A DNA stretch of 64,000 nucleotides, from the NCBI GenBank assembly GCA_963814915.1, contig CAWFEI010000009.1, positions 62,001 to 126,000 on the forward strand, given 5' to 3'. The position numbers were made by a program, and so were the translations under genes. This stretch comes from VRUE01 sp963814915 (GTDB lineage Bacteria; Actinomycetota; Thermoleophilia; Solirubrobacterales; 70-9). Positions 9,605 to 17,277 of this stretch are shown here, in pieces. Positions within the stretch are counted from its first letter, which is position 1. Every line of letters begins with the position of its first letter. The notes under the pieces are model-generated. The model was not told where the DNA came from and made no database searches. It worked only from the letters and a program-made list of their open reading frames with translations.

Positions 9605-10414
9605 ATGAACCCGCCCGAGCTGAACACACTGAGGATCGAGGTCGACGGCGAGATCGGCACGCTCATCCTCGACCGCGCCGAGAGCTTCAACGCGATGAGC
9701 CCGGAGATGATCCTCGATCTGGGCACTGCCTTCGCCTGGCTTGCCGACCAGGCGCCGCTGCGGGCGCTGATCGTAACCGGTGCGGGCAAGGCCTTCTGCT
9801 CGGGCGGCGACATCAACGGCTTCAAAGCGGGCGTCGAAGACGACTCGATCGACCTGCCGGCGCAGGTGCGCCGCGGCGCCGAGGCGCTGCACACGGCGAT
9901 CGTCGACCTGCGCAGAATCCCCTACCCGGTGATCGCCGCGATCAACGGCCCGGCCGCCGGGGCCGGGTTCTCGCTGGCGCTCGCCTGCGACATCCGCATC
10001 GCCTCCGAGCAGGTCTTCCTTGCCTGCGCCTACGGGCGGATCGGCGCCTCGCCCGACGGCGGCATGACCTACTTCCTGCCGCGCGTGGTCGGGCCCAGCC
10101 GGGCACTCGAAATCCTGCTCGAAGACCCGAACATGAGCCCCGCCGAAGCGCTCGAGGAGGGGCTGGTCTCCGAAGTCGTCGCCCCCGACGAGCTGATCGG
10201 CGCCGCCCGCGCCAAGGCCGAGAAGCTGGCAACGATGGCACCCCACTACGTGAAGATGTCGAAACGGCTCTGCGGTGTCAGCATCGAGAACGGGATCACC
10301 GAGCACCTGCAGCTGGAGCGGCACGGGATCGCCGACAGCATGGCGACCGAGGACCTGCGTGAAGGCGCGATCGCCTTCTTCAGCGGCGAAAAGCCTGAAT
10401 TCAAGGGGCGCTGA
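9605..10414 (+). CDS. Enoyl-CoA hydratase/isomerase (crotonase) family protein
   Basis: 269 aa crotonase fold. GKAFCSGGDINGF and INGPAAGAGFSLALACDIRIA form the oxyanion hole and CoA-binding signature; the active-site loop reads YGRIGASPDGGMTYFLPR. PDGG, with Asp where classical hydratases have a catalytic Glu, is typical of the PaaG/enoyl-CoA isomerase branch, so isomerisation of unsaturated acyl-CoA is as likely as hydration. It stands alone, divergent from uvrC, with a TAGGCT box about 10 nt before the ATG. Confidence 0.85.
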   Translation: MNPPELNTLRIEVDGEIGTLILDRAESFNAMSPEMILDLGTAFAWLADQAPLRALIVTGAGKAFCSGGDINGFKAGVEDDSIDLPAQVRRGAEALHTAIVDLRRIPYPVIAAINGPAAGAGFSLALACDIRIASEQVFLACAYGRIGASPDGGMTYFLPRVVGPSRALEILLEDPNMSPAEALEEGLVSEVVAPDELIGAARAKAEKLATMAPHYVKMSKRLCGVSIENGITEHLQLERHGIADSMATEDLREGAIAFFSGEKPEFKGR

Positions 10415-10495
10415 ACCCACCGGGCGCTTTTGCCCGTATCAAGTTGGGAAACGTCTAGAGTCTGCCTTGACTTCCCGAAGAAAGGACCCAGCCCG

Positions 10496-10948
10496 ATGAA
10501 GAAGCTCGCCTCCCTGTTCGTGCTCGCATTCGCCTCGCTCGCGCTCGTCGCCTGTGGCGGCGGCAGCAGCTCGACCTCGACGACCGAAGGAGGCGAAGCC
10601 GCGGCCGGCGGTGCAGCCGAAACGACCGAGAAGGCGGGCGGCCAAAGCGGTGCGAGCGGTGGCTCCACCGTCGATTTCGAAGCCGACCCGGGCGGCGAAC
10701 TCGCCTACACGACCACCGAAGCCTCAGCCAAGGCCGGCAAGGTGACGATCGACTTCAACAACCCACAGGGCCTGACGCACGACGTCGCGATCGAAAACGC
10801 GAGCGGCGAAATGGTCGCCAAGACCGACCTGATCGCCGGCGAAGAAACCTCGACCACGACCAAGCTCAAGCCGGGCACCTACACCTTCTACTGCACCGTC
10901 CCGGGTCACCGGGAAGCGGGCATGGAAGGCACGCTCACCGTCGAATGA
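10496..10948 (+). CDS. Cupredoxin (plastocyanin/azurin-like) lipoprotein
   Basis: 150 aa. Lipoprotein signal peptide with the lipobox Cys at 20 (LALVACGG), a linker rich in Ser, Gly and Ala, then a compact beta domain with type 1 copper ligands His95 (GLTHDV), Cys133, His138 and Met143 (YCTVPGHREAGM). Such proteins carry single electrons outside the membrane. The start is the ATG giving MKKLASLF; AAAGGA lies upstream. A second cupredoxin of similar design is encoded at 30923-31444. No oxidase or photosynthetic partner is adjacent. Confidence 0.85.
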   Translation: MKKLASLFVLAFASLALVACGGGSSSTSTTEGGEAAAGGAAETTEKAGGQSGASGGSTVDFEADPGGELAYTTTEASAKAGKVTIDFNNPQGLTHDVAIENASGEMVAKTDLIAGEETSTTTKLKPGTYTFYCTVPGHREAGMEGTLTVE

Positions 10949-10968
10949 GGACGCGCTCCCCGCGTCCT
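10948..10968. terminator. Hairpin terminator candidate between convergent genes
   Basis: AGGACGCG and CGCGTCCT form an 8-bp stem with a 5-nt loop directly after the cupredoxin stop codon. No U-run follows, so it may act as a U-less terminator or mRNA 3' end. It sits between the cupredoxin gene and the convergent MaoC gene and could serve both. Confidence 0.55.
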
Positions 10969-10980
10969 TGATCTGCTCGA

Positions 10981-11463
10981 TCAGGCGCCGTCTGGTTCAG
11001 GCGCCATTACTCGCGTAACAGAGTCGCCGACGAAGCACGGCTTCTCGTTGCCCCCAACCTCGAGGGTGAAGCGGGTGACCACCTCGTACCAGCCGCCGCC
11101 CTTCTCGTCGATCGAGACGACCTCGGCCTTGGCGCGGACCTTGGAATCGACCGGGACCGGAGCCGGGAAGCGGATCTTGTTCCAGCCGTAGTTGACGCCG
11201 AGGGCGAAGCCGGTGGAGGAGATCAGCTCTTTGCGGAAGCCGTCGACCAGGGACAGCGTCAGGTTCCCGTGGGCGATCGTCGTGCCGAACGGGCTCTCGT
11301 TCTTCGCCTTCTCGACGTCGACGTGAATCCACTGGTCGTCGCCCGAGAGATCGGCGAAGGTGTCGATGTCCTCCTGGGTGACGGTGCGCCACCCGCTCGG
11401 GCCGACCTCCTGCCCGAGCAGCGACTGCATTCCCTCGACTCCCTGTACCTCGACGGTCGCCAT
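10981..11463 (-). CDS. MaoC-like (R)-specific enoyl-CoA hydratase
   Basis: 160 aa hot-dog fold protein. The hydratase-2 motif is seen as FADLSGDDQWIHVD, with Asp and His in the catalytic spacing, followed by AHGNLTLSLVDGF. Family members hydrate trans-2-enoyl-CoA to (R)-3-hydroxyacyl-CoA. It lies convergent to the cupredoxin gene and 33 nt before the PIN toxin stop. A TAGACT box ends 10 nt before the ATG. Confidence 0.85.
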   Translation of the reverse strand: MATVEVQGVEGMQSLLGQEVGPSGWRTVTQEDIDTFADLSGDDQWIHVDVEKAKNESPFGTTIAHGNLTLSLVDGFRKELISSTGFALGVNYGWNKIRFPAPVPVDSKVRAKAEVVSIDEKGGGWYEVVTRFTLEVGGNEKPCFVGDSVTRVMAPEPDGA

Positions 11464-11496
11464 CGGGCGGGAAGTCTACGCGCTGGTCGGCGTGCG

Positions 11497-11913
11497 CTAT
11501 TTGCGCTCGCGCCATTCGGTCGGATCGGAGACGCTCAAGCCGGCCACCCGGTCGAAGTGAGAGACGTTCCGGGTGACCAGGGCGGCGCCGCTCTCAAGGC
11601 AGATCCCAGCCTGCATCGCGTCGCGGATGTCGATCGTCTCGCCGCTGCGGCGCAGCTCGGCGAGCAGGGCACCGCCACGCAGCCCGGCCTTGCGGGTGAG
11701 CGTCAACAGGGGCACGGCAAGAACGGTATGCACCGGCCGCGGATGCTCGCGGTAAGCACGGCCAAGCGCCAGCTCAAACGCGGAAACAGCCGTCACCCGA
11801 TAGCCACTGCCCTGGACGAGGCTCCGAACCAGGTCGCGGCCCGGACCGGCGCCGCGCAGGTAGTCGATCAGGACGTCTGAATCGAGGACCGGGCCGTTGG
11901 CCACGTCGCCCAT
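11497..11913 (-). CDS. PIN-domain (VapC-like) toxin
   Basis: 138 aa. The PIN acidic residues are visible: VLDSDVLIDYLRG at the N-terminus, SAFELALG in the middle and DIRDAMQAG plus a late N/D near LVTRNVSHFD. VapC toxins are ribonucleases, many cleaving tRNA or rRNA. It overlaps the antitoxin frame by 46 nt. The start is uncertain: AGGAGG lies only 1 nt before the ATG at 11913 but 10 nt before a GTG at 11904, which may be the real start. Confidence 0.8.
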   Translation of the reverse strand: MGDVANGPVLDSDVLIDYLRGAGPGRDLVRSLVQGSGYRVTAVSAFELALGRAYREHPRPVHTVLAVPLLTLTRKAGLRGGALLAELRRSGETIDIRDAMQAGICLESGAALVTRNVSHFDRVAGLSVSDPTEWRERK

Positions 11914-12131
11914 GCCTCCTCGCGCGCTCGCTCCCACTCCACAGCATCGTCCTCGCTCCAAGCCCCCTCGGCCTCGGCGAGCGCCGCGACGAGATCGGCT
12001 TCGCCACTCGGATCGAGGTGGCGCTCCAGCGCCTCCTCGACAATCGCCGAGAAGCCGCGCATCCCCCGTTCCGCCGCCCTCGCCCTGAGTCGGGCGTAGG
12101 TGCGTTCGCTGAGCTCGATCGTCGTCCGCAT
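11868..12131 (-). CDS. Ribbon-helix-helix antitoxin
   Basis: 87 aa. MRTTIELSERTYARLRARAA is a classic ribbon-helix-helix start (one beta strand, then helix A), followed by MRGFSAIVEEALERHL as helix B; the acidic C-terminal tail would wrap the toxin. I start at the ATG at 12131; upstream ATGs exist, but they fall inside a palindromic operator and the predicted -10 box. It is encoded first, toxin second, as usual for VapBC. Confidence 0.8.
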   Translation of the reverse strand: MRTTIELSERTYARLRARAAERGMRGFSAIVEEALERHLDPSGEADLVAALAEAEGAWSEDDAVEWERAREEAWATWPTARSSIQTS

Positions 12132-12137
12132 CTCTAA

Positions 12138-12161
12138 ATGCATTCTAGCATTTGAATGCAT
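12138..12161 (-). promoter_or_regulatory. Palindromic operator overlapping the toxin-antitoxin promoter
   Basis: ATGCATTC, an 8-bp spacer, then GAATGCAT form a perfect inverted repeat; AAATGC-N6-GCATTT is nested in the same stretch. A TAGAAT -10 candidate on the minus strand lies within it, placing transcription start about 4 nt before the antitoxin ATG. The arrangement fits autorepression by the RHH antitoxin. Confidence 0.65.
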
Positions 12162-12170
12162 ATCGACCCT

Positions 12171-13505
12171 TCATGCGACCAGCCTCACTTCGAAGGGCGG
12201 CGCGACAAGCACACTCGCGCCGCCGAGCAGGGCGAGGATCCGGGTCACGTAGGCAGCCGTCTCCGGAATCGACGGCACGCAGTGGCAGGCTTCGACCGGG
12301 GCCGGGCCGGCGTTATAGGCGGCGAGGGCGAGCTGGGGCGAGCCCAGCCGGCGGATCAGGTCCGACATCAGGTGGGCCTGGGCGTCCATCGCTTCGACCG
12401 GGTCGAACGGGTTCTCGAGGCCGTAGGAGGCGGCCGTCGAGGGGATGAACTGGGCGATGCCCTGAGCGCCCGCCGGGGAAACCGCGAAGGGGTTGAAGTT
12501 CGACTCGGCCATCAACTGGGCGGCGAGCAGGGCCGCGGAGACGTTCCAATGGGCGGCGGAGCGCAGCAGCGGGACGCGGAAACGCGATGGGACGAAGGAC
12601 GGTAGGCCGGCCTCGCCCGCGAGGGCGCCATCTCCCCCACCCGCCGCGGCCCCGATCGCGTTGCCCGCGTCCGAGCACGGCGACGGTCCGGCCGTGAAGC
12701 CGTAGTGCCAGGCCTCCCACGAATAGCGTTGGACGAAGCCGAAACGGGACCCGTTTGCGGCGAGCCAACCGTAGGCCGATTCCGGGCCGAGGTCGAGCTC
12801 GGTGGCGCAGCGATGCAGCGAGTGGCCGGGCGGCGCGACCCACTGCGGATCGGGGTGGGCGGCGAAGAGCGCAGCCTGTTCGGCGTCGGAGCGGAAGCCC
12901 GAGTCGACGACGAGCGCGAGCCCGGCCCCGCGGGCGGCCGCGGCCATGCGGTCGAACGCCGACGCGACGTCGGGCCGCATTCCCTCGCCGTTGCGGTAGG
13001 CGAGCGGGCCGCTGTACCCACCGCCGCTCGCCAGCGCGGGCATCGCGCCGCCGCCGGCCGCTGCCGGAGCGGCCGCTTCGGCGACCGCGGAAGCCTCCAC
13101 ACGGTGTGCCTCCACCTCACCGACGACCACCGCCTTGGCTCGCAGCGGCGCGAAAGAGAGCGCGTCGGGAAACGACAGCCGCAGCCGCGCCGGCATGACC
13201 TCGTTGGCCCGCGCCACGTCGCGCGCCGCGACCCGTGCGCGCAGGAGATATACGAGCTTCTCCATGTGCGCCGGGTTCGGCAGCCCGTTCGGCAGCGCGG
13301 GCGGTGCGAGCAGGCGCGGCAGGTCGTCGCGCATCGAGCGCGCCGCCGAGATCGCCGCCAGATCGGCGGCCCGCTGCGCTCTGCCCTTGCCGGTCACCGC
13401 CCCGGCGATCGCGACCAGCGCCAATGCCGCGACGAGCAGCGCGAAGGCGCCCCCGAGTGCCAGCAGCAGGGCCTGGCCATCCTCCCTGCGAGCGTCGCTC
13501 AGCAC
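12171..13505 (-). CDS. TadG-like anchor fused to VanY D,D-carboxypeptidase and lytic transglycosylase domains
   Basis: 444 aa with three parts. Residues about 8-37 are a TadE/TadG-type N-terminus (REDGQALLLALGG and one membrane span). Residues about 163-270 match VanY/DacB peptidases: SGFRS, SLHRCATELDL (zinc His231 and Asp238) and EAWH (Glu264, His267). Residues about 312-410 are a Slt/GEWL transglycosylase domain: MAESNFNPFAVS with catalytic Glu334, GIAQFIPSTAASYGL and AAYNAG. It could thus trim peptide stems and cut glycan strands at the cell surface. The GTG start overlaps the previous stop by 7 nt. The joining of these three domains is unusual. Confidence 0.8.
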   Translation of the reverse strand: MLSDARREDGQALLLALGGAFALLVAALALVAIAGAVTGKGRAQRAADLAAISAARSMRDDLPRLLAPPALPNGLPNPAHMEKLVYLLRARVAARDVARANEVMPARLRLSFPDALSFAPLRAKAVVVGEVEAHRVEASAVAEAAAPAAAGGGAMPALASGGGYSGPLAYRNGEGMRPDVASAFDRMAAAARGAGLALVVDSGFRSDAEQAALFAAHPDPQWVAPPGHSLHRCATELDLGPESAYGWLAANGSRFGFVQRYSWEAWHYGFTAGPSPCSDAGNAIGAAAGGGDGALAGEAGLPSFVPSRFRVPLLRSAAHWNVSAALLAAQLMAESNFNPFAVSPAGAQGIAQFIPSTAASYGLENPFDPVEAMDAQAHLMSDLIRRLGSPQLALAAYNAGPAPVEACHCVPSIPETAAYVTRILALLGGASVLVAPPFEVRLVA

Positions 13506-14107
13506 GGCTGCGAGAGCGGTCCGCTCGGGGTCTCGGGGAGGAGGCGACGAGCCACTCGCGCTGGAATCGCGGAGGCTCCCGGGGGCAGCATCCCGAGCAA
13601 CGCCGCGCGTGACGCCAACCATCCCGGCGCTTGCTTGAGGACCGCGAGGCGGAGCCCTTGCGCCATCAGGTCGCCGGCGGCGAGCGCCGCGAGGGCGCGA
13701 TCCTCGCCGAGATCCGCCCTGAGCAGCGCGCCGGTCGCTCGGATGCGGGGCTCGGCCAGGGCCGGGCGCAGCAGGTCGGGTGACAGGTGGACGAGTGCAG
13801 CCGACTCGCGCGCGAGCGGCAGCGCCGCGGCAAGCCGGTCGCCCCACTCCGCATCCGACTGAATCCACAGCCGGCAGATGCAGCCCCGCGAAGCGACAAA
13901 CGCATCCGGCAGGTGCGCGGAGAGCCGCTCCTCGAGCGCCCGGGCCGCGGCGGTGGCGACGGGAGTGGCGCGCGGCGGGTGGCGATCGCCGACATCGATC
14001 AGCAGCGCAGCACGGTCCGGGTCGGAAGCGGCGCAGGCAAGCGCCGCGGCGGCGGCCGGCGCTCCCGCGGCGGCGCCAACCCGGGTCACGAGCACGACCG
14101 GGTCCAC
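13499..14107 (-). CDS. Uncharacterised protein of the Tad-like cluster
   Basis: 202 aa, no family recognised. The N-terminus VVLVTRVGAAAGAPAAAAALA resembles a degenerate nucleotide-binding start without a usable P-loop, and the rest is Ala/Leu/Arg-rich with no signal peptide or clear membrane span. I start at the GTG at 14107, which has GAGGG in front and follows the TadE stop by 10 nt. It sits between a TadE pilin gene and the TadG-VanY-SLT gene, so a role in surface appendage or wall assembly is possible but only by position. Confidence 0.55.
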   Translation of the reverse strand: MDPVVLVTRVGAAAGAPAAAAALACAASDPDRAALLIDVGDRHPPRATPVATAAARALEERLSAHLPDAFVASRGCICRLWIQSDAEWGDRLAAALPLARESAALVHLSPDLLRPALAEPRIRATGALLRADLGEDRALAALAAGDLMAQGLRLAVLKQAPGWLASRAALLGMLPPGASAIPARVARRLLPETPSGPLSQPC

Positions 14108-14117
14108 GTTCCCTCTT

Positions 14118-14447
14118 TCACTTCGGCCTCGCGGCGGCCGAGGAGGCGACCGCCAGCAGCTCCGCGAGCGCCGGCAGCGGCGACGGCGGGCGGAGGCGGA
14201 CGGTAACCCGGCCGCCGCGGATCGAGACGTCGACGTCGTCCGCGGCCCAACCGGGCAGCGCACCGCGCGCCGCCGCCCGCGCCGGACGCCCGGACGCAAG
14301 GGCGAGCGCGCCGGCCTCGGCGGCGCCATCGGCGAGGGTCAGCGCATACCCGGTCGCCAGCAGCTGCAGGGCGACCAGTCCGGCGAGCGCAAGCACGGGC
14401 AGCGCCGCCGCCAGCTCTACGGTGCTCTGCCCGGCCTCGCTATCCAT
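14118..14447 (-). CDS. TadE-like pseudopilin
   Basis: 109 aa. MDSEAGQSTVELAAALPVLA followed by a single membrane span matches the TadE signature: Glu near the processing site and a hydrophobic helix. The remainder is a short extracellular domain (GGRVTVRLRPP). The ATG overlaps the preceding TadE-like gene by 8 nt. TadE proteins are minor pilins or secreted subunits of Tad/Flp systems; no TadA ATPase or TadB/C is in the window. Confidence 0.75.
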   Translation of the reverse strand: MDSEAGQSTVELAAALPVLALAGLVALQLLATGYALTLADGAAEAGALALASGRPARAAARGALPGWAADDVDVSIRGGRVTVRLRPPSPLPALAELLAVASSAAARPK

Positions 14448-14793
14448 CGCCGCCGCCCAGCCCGGCCCTCGCGCCGAGCGTCAACCGCGGCATCGCGGGG
14501 AGGATCGCCGGAACCACGACCCGCACCGAGACCGGGTCGCCGGCATCGGCCTCGGCGTCGGTGCGCAGCGCGGGCGGCAGCGCCCGCCGAGCGGCGGTGC
14601 TCGCATCGCCGCCGACCAGCGCCGCGCGTGCCCCGGCCCGCGCGGCGACGCCCGCCGACCAGAGCGAGTACCCGGCGAGGCCCAATTGCGCGGCCGCCAG
14701 GACCGCCAGCACTAGAAACGGGATCGCGGCGACGGTCTCGACCGAGGCGGTCCCGTCCTCCCTGCGTGCGCTGTCGACGATCCGAGGCGGCAC
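14440..14793 (-). CDS. TadE-like pseudopilin
   Basis: 117 aa. DSARREDGTASVETVAAIPF and a following hydrophobic helix are again the TadE N-terminal signature, with a C-terminal beta-rich segment (PVSVRVVVPA). GTG start. It is the first gene of a four-gene run with overlaps of 8 and 7 nt and one 10-nt gap. Its N-terminal stretch closely resembles that of the TadG-like fusion (both read ARREDG), suggesting shared processing. Confidence 0.72.
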   Translation of the reverse strand: MPPRIVDSARREDGTASVETVAAIPFLVLAVLAAAQLGLAGYSLWSAGVAARAGARAALVGGDASTAARRALPPALRTDAEADAGDPVSVRVVVPAILPAMPRLTLGARAGLGGGDG

Positions 14794-14867
14794 AGCGCGA
14801 ACGTCCCAGGCCGGAACGCGCGCGTGGCGCGCTCAATGCAAAAACTCTGTGACGACTCCGGGTCGAG

Positions 14868-15218
14868 TCAGTACGTGTTGGCCTCGGTCCAGACCTTCCA
14901 GATCGCCGCCACGGAGGCGCCGAGCAGGACGATCCAGAGGAGCGTCCCGCCACCGCTGGAGAACAGCTGGTCGCTGCCGGCAATCAGCAGGGCGATCAGG
15001 CCTAGCGCGCCGTAGAGAAGCGCTCGCCGCCCGTCGCTCAGGGTCGCCAGCGTCAGCTGTTTCTGGCGGCTGAGGACGAAGAGCGTCCAGGCGATCGCGG
15101 CGAGGAAGCCCATCGTGATCGCCGTCAGGATGGTGTCCGCCGCGTTGCCACCGGCAGGCACGAAGGCGACCACAACGGCCAGAGCCATCACGATCGCGAC
15201 GTTCCGCAAGACCTGCAT
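14868..15218 (-). CDS. Small integral membrane protein
   Basis: 116 aa with four predicted membrane spans (LRNVAIVMALAVVVAFVP, a span ending in AAIAWTLFVL, RRALLYGALGLIALLIAG, LLWIVLLGASVAAIW). No family recognised. I choose the ATG at 15218 because TACAAT ends exactly 7 nt before it, fitting a leaderless transcript; a TTG two codons upstream overlaps that box. The next gene upstream also encodes a small membrane protein. Confidence 0.6.
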   Translation of the reverse strand: MQVLRNVAIVMALAVVVAFVPAGGNAADTILTAITMGFLAAIAWTLFVLSRQKQLTLATLSDGRRALLYGALGLIALLIAGSDQLFSSGGGTLLWIVLLGASVAAIWKVWTEANTY

Positions 15219-15266
15219 GGGCAAATTGTACGTCCCTCGGGAGCAGACTACGCGGGCGGAATGTTC

Positions 15267-15503
15267 TTACTTGCTGGTCATCACGACGATGCCGAAGACG
15301 ACCGCGGCCAGGGTCGTCGCCAGAGCCAACACGGCCAGCGCAGCCGCTGCGCCGGCCGCCAGCGGGCGCCCGTCGCGGCTGAGGTCCGCATAGCGGGCGG
15401 CGCCCCGGATCGCCAGCGAGAAGACCGCGGTGATGCCGACCCCGGCGACGAAGGAGGCGATCACCGTCTCGAGCAGCTCCTTGGTCTGGACGATCGTCGC
15501 CAT
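15267..15503 (-). CDS. Small integral membrane protein
   Basis: 78 aa with two membrane spans (ETVIASFVAGVGITAVFSLA and a long C-terminal Ala/Leu/Val helix) separated by a polar loop ARYADLSRDGRP. Unknown family. It follows the Pit phosphate transporter gene by 7 nt and is probably on the same transcript, so it might be an accessory of that transporter; this is inference from spacing alone. Confidence 0.55.
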   Translation of the reverse strand: MATIVQTKELLETVIASFVAGVGITAVFSLAIRGAARYADLSRDGRPLAAGAAAALAVLALATTLAAVVFGIVVMTSK

Positions 15504-15510
15504 CGAGTCG

Positions 15511-16608
15511 CTAGCCGGCTGGAACGGGGGCGCCCTGCTGGGCGCGCCGGGCGAAGATCGCGGCGATCAGGCCGACCGACATCAGGGTGACGAGCACCGG
15601 CCCGACCGCGCCGCTGCCGAAGATGTGGGTGATGCCGTAGGCGAGAGCGCCAATCGCCGCCGCCGCCGGCAGGGTGAGCAGCCAGGCGACGACGATGTTG
15701 CCCGCCACTCCCCAGCGCACCGCCGAGAGGCGCTTGCCGGCGCCCGCCCCCATCACGCCGCCGTTGATCACGTGGGTGGTCGAGAGCGGGAAGCCGAAGT
15801 GCGTCGAGGCGAGGATCACCGCTGCCCCCGCCCCCTGCGCCGAGAACCCCTGCGCGGCGTCCATCTTGATGATGCGGCTGCCCGTGGTGCGAATGATCCG
15901 CCAGCCGCCGATGTAGGTGCCGAGCGCGATCGCGGTTGCCGCCGAGGCGATCACCCACAGCGGCGGGTCGGAGCTGGCCGCCAGGGTGCCGTTGGCGATC
16001 AGCGCCAGCGTGATCACGCCCATCGTCTTCTGGGCGTCGTTGGTGCCGTGGGCGAGCGCCAGCAGCCCGCCGGAGATGACCTGGCCGTAGCGGAACCCGC
16101 GTGTGACCGGCCCGGGCCGCTGCCTGCCCGCGATCCGGTAGGCGAGCCCGATGCCGAGCCCGGCGACGAGGAAGGCGACGATCGGCGCGACGACCGCCGG
16201 GATGAGCACCTTGCCGACGAGGCCTTCGGCGAGCACGGCGTCGAGGCCGGCCGCCGCGACGGCGGAGCCGACCACGCCGCCGATCAGCGCGTGCGAGGAG
16301 CTCGACGGCAGGCCGAACCACCAGGTGACCAGGTTCCAGGCGATCGCTCCGATCAGCCCGGCAAAGACGATCGTCGGGGTGATCACCGCCGCGTTGACAA
16401 CGTCGTTGGCGACCGTCGCGGCGACCGAGATCGAGATGAAGGCGCCGACGAAGTTGAGCAGCGAGGCAAGGCCGATCGCGACCTGCGGCCGCGCCGCCCC
16501 GGTCGAGATCGAGGTGGCGACCACGTTCGCGGTGTCGTGGAACCCGTTGGTGAAATCGAACGCGAGCGCCGTCCCCACCACGATCACCATGATCACGTCC
16601 GAGCTCAC
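15511..16608 (-). CDS. Inorganic phosphate transporter, PiT family
   Basis: 365 aa with about ten membrane spans. The duplicated PiT signatures are seen: FDFTNGFHDTANVVATSIST near the N-terminus and ALAHGTNDAQKTMGVITLAL in the second half. PiT carriers import metal-phosphate using the proton gradient and are low-affinity. The DUF47 gene upstream (10-nt gap) is its usual partner. This constitutive route complements the high-affinity Pst system encoded 7 kb away. Confidence 0.92.
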   Translation of the reverse strand: MSSDVIMVIVVGTALAFDFTNGFHDTANVVATSISTGAARPQVAIGLASLLNFVGAFISISVAATVANDVVNAAVITPTIVFAGLIGAIAWNLVTWWFGLPSSSSHALIGGVVGSAVAAAGLDAVLAEGLVGKVLIPAVVAPIVAFLVAGLGIGLAYRIAGRQRPGPVTRGFRYGQVISGGLLALAHGTNDAQKTMGVITLALIANGTLAASSDPPLWVIASAATAIALGTYIGGWRIIRTTGSRIIKMDAAQGFSAQGAGAAVILASTHFGFPLSTTHVINGGVMGAGAGKRLSAVRWGVAGNIVVAWLLTLPAAAAIGALAYGITHIFGSGAVGPVLVTLMSVGLIAAIFARRAQQGAPVPAG

Positions 16609-16618
16609 GAAATGACCT

Positions 16619-17248
16619 TCACGAGTTCTTGATCACGATGCCCTCGAGTATCTGCGCCGCGGTCTCGGTCGAGTCGATCGCGTTCTCGAGCACCGCGAAC
16701 ATGTCCTTCCAGCGGATAACGACCATCGGGTCGATCCCGTTGGAGAACAGCGAGGCGACGGCGTCGCGGGAGATCCGGTCGCCCTCGTTCTCCAGTCGGT
16801 GGATCTCGATCCAGTAGCGGTCCAACCCCTTCAGCTCGCGCAGGTGCTCGAGCCCCTCGGAGAGCTGCTCGCAGGCCGCGACCAGCACCTTGGTAAGCGC
16901 CTGGGCCTGCGCCATCGGGGCTTCGATCTGGTAGAGCCCGAGCAGGTCGGCGGCTTCCTCGGTGTAGTCGACGATGTCGTCCATCTGCGTCGCCACGCCG
17001 TAGATGTCCTCGCGGTCGATCGGGGTGACGAAGGTCGTGTTGAGGCGTTTGACGATGTCGTGGGTGATCCGGTCACCCTCCTGCTCGGCCTTGAGGATCT
17101 CGCGCGAGAGGTCGCCGGCCTCCGGCCATGTGGCCATCATTTCGTCGAGCAGGCGGGCGGCGTGAACGGTGTTCTGCCCGGCCTCGATGAAGAGGTCGAA
17201 GAAGGCGCTGTCACGCGGCAGGAGCGAGAGGCGGACCACGCGCGCCAT
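16619..17248 (-). CDS. DUF47 (PhoU-like) Pit accessory protein
   Basis: 209 aa helical protein. Repeated acidic motifs (EQEGDRITHDIV, ENEGDRISRDAV) and DDIVDYTEEAADLL are the PhoU/DUF47 metal-cluster pattern. DUF47 proteins are encoded next to pit genes and are thought to gate the transporter. Here it directly precedes the Pit gene. The upstream ppk gene ends 29 nt away, so pit and ppk may share a message. Confidence 0.85.
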   Translation of the reverse strand: MARVVRLSLLPRDSAFFDLFIEAGQNTVHAARLLDEMMATWPEAGDLSREILKAEQEGDRITHDIVKRLNTTFVTPIDREDIYGVATQMDDIVDYTEEAADLLGLYQIEAPMAQAQALTKVLVAACEQLSEGLEHLRELKGLDRYWIEIHRLENEGDRISRDAVASLFSNGIDPMVVIRWKDMFAVLENAIDSTETAAQILEGIVIKNS

Positions 17249-17277
17249 CCTAGTGATCGTCCCGGTCTCGGACCGGC

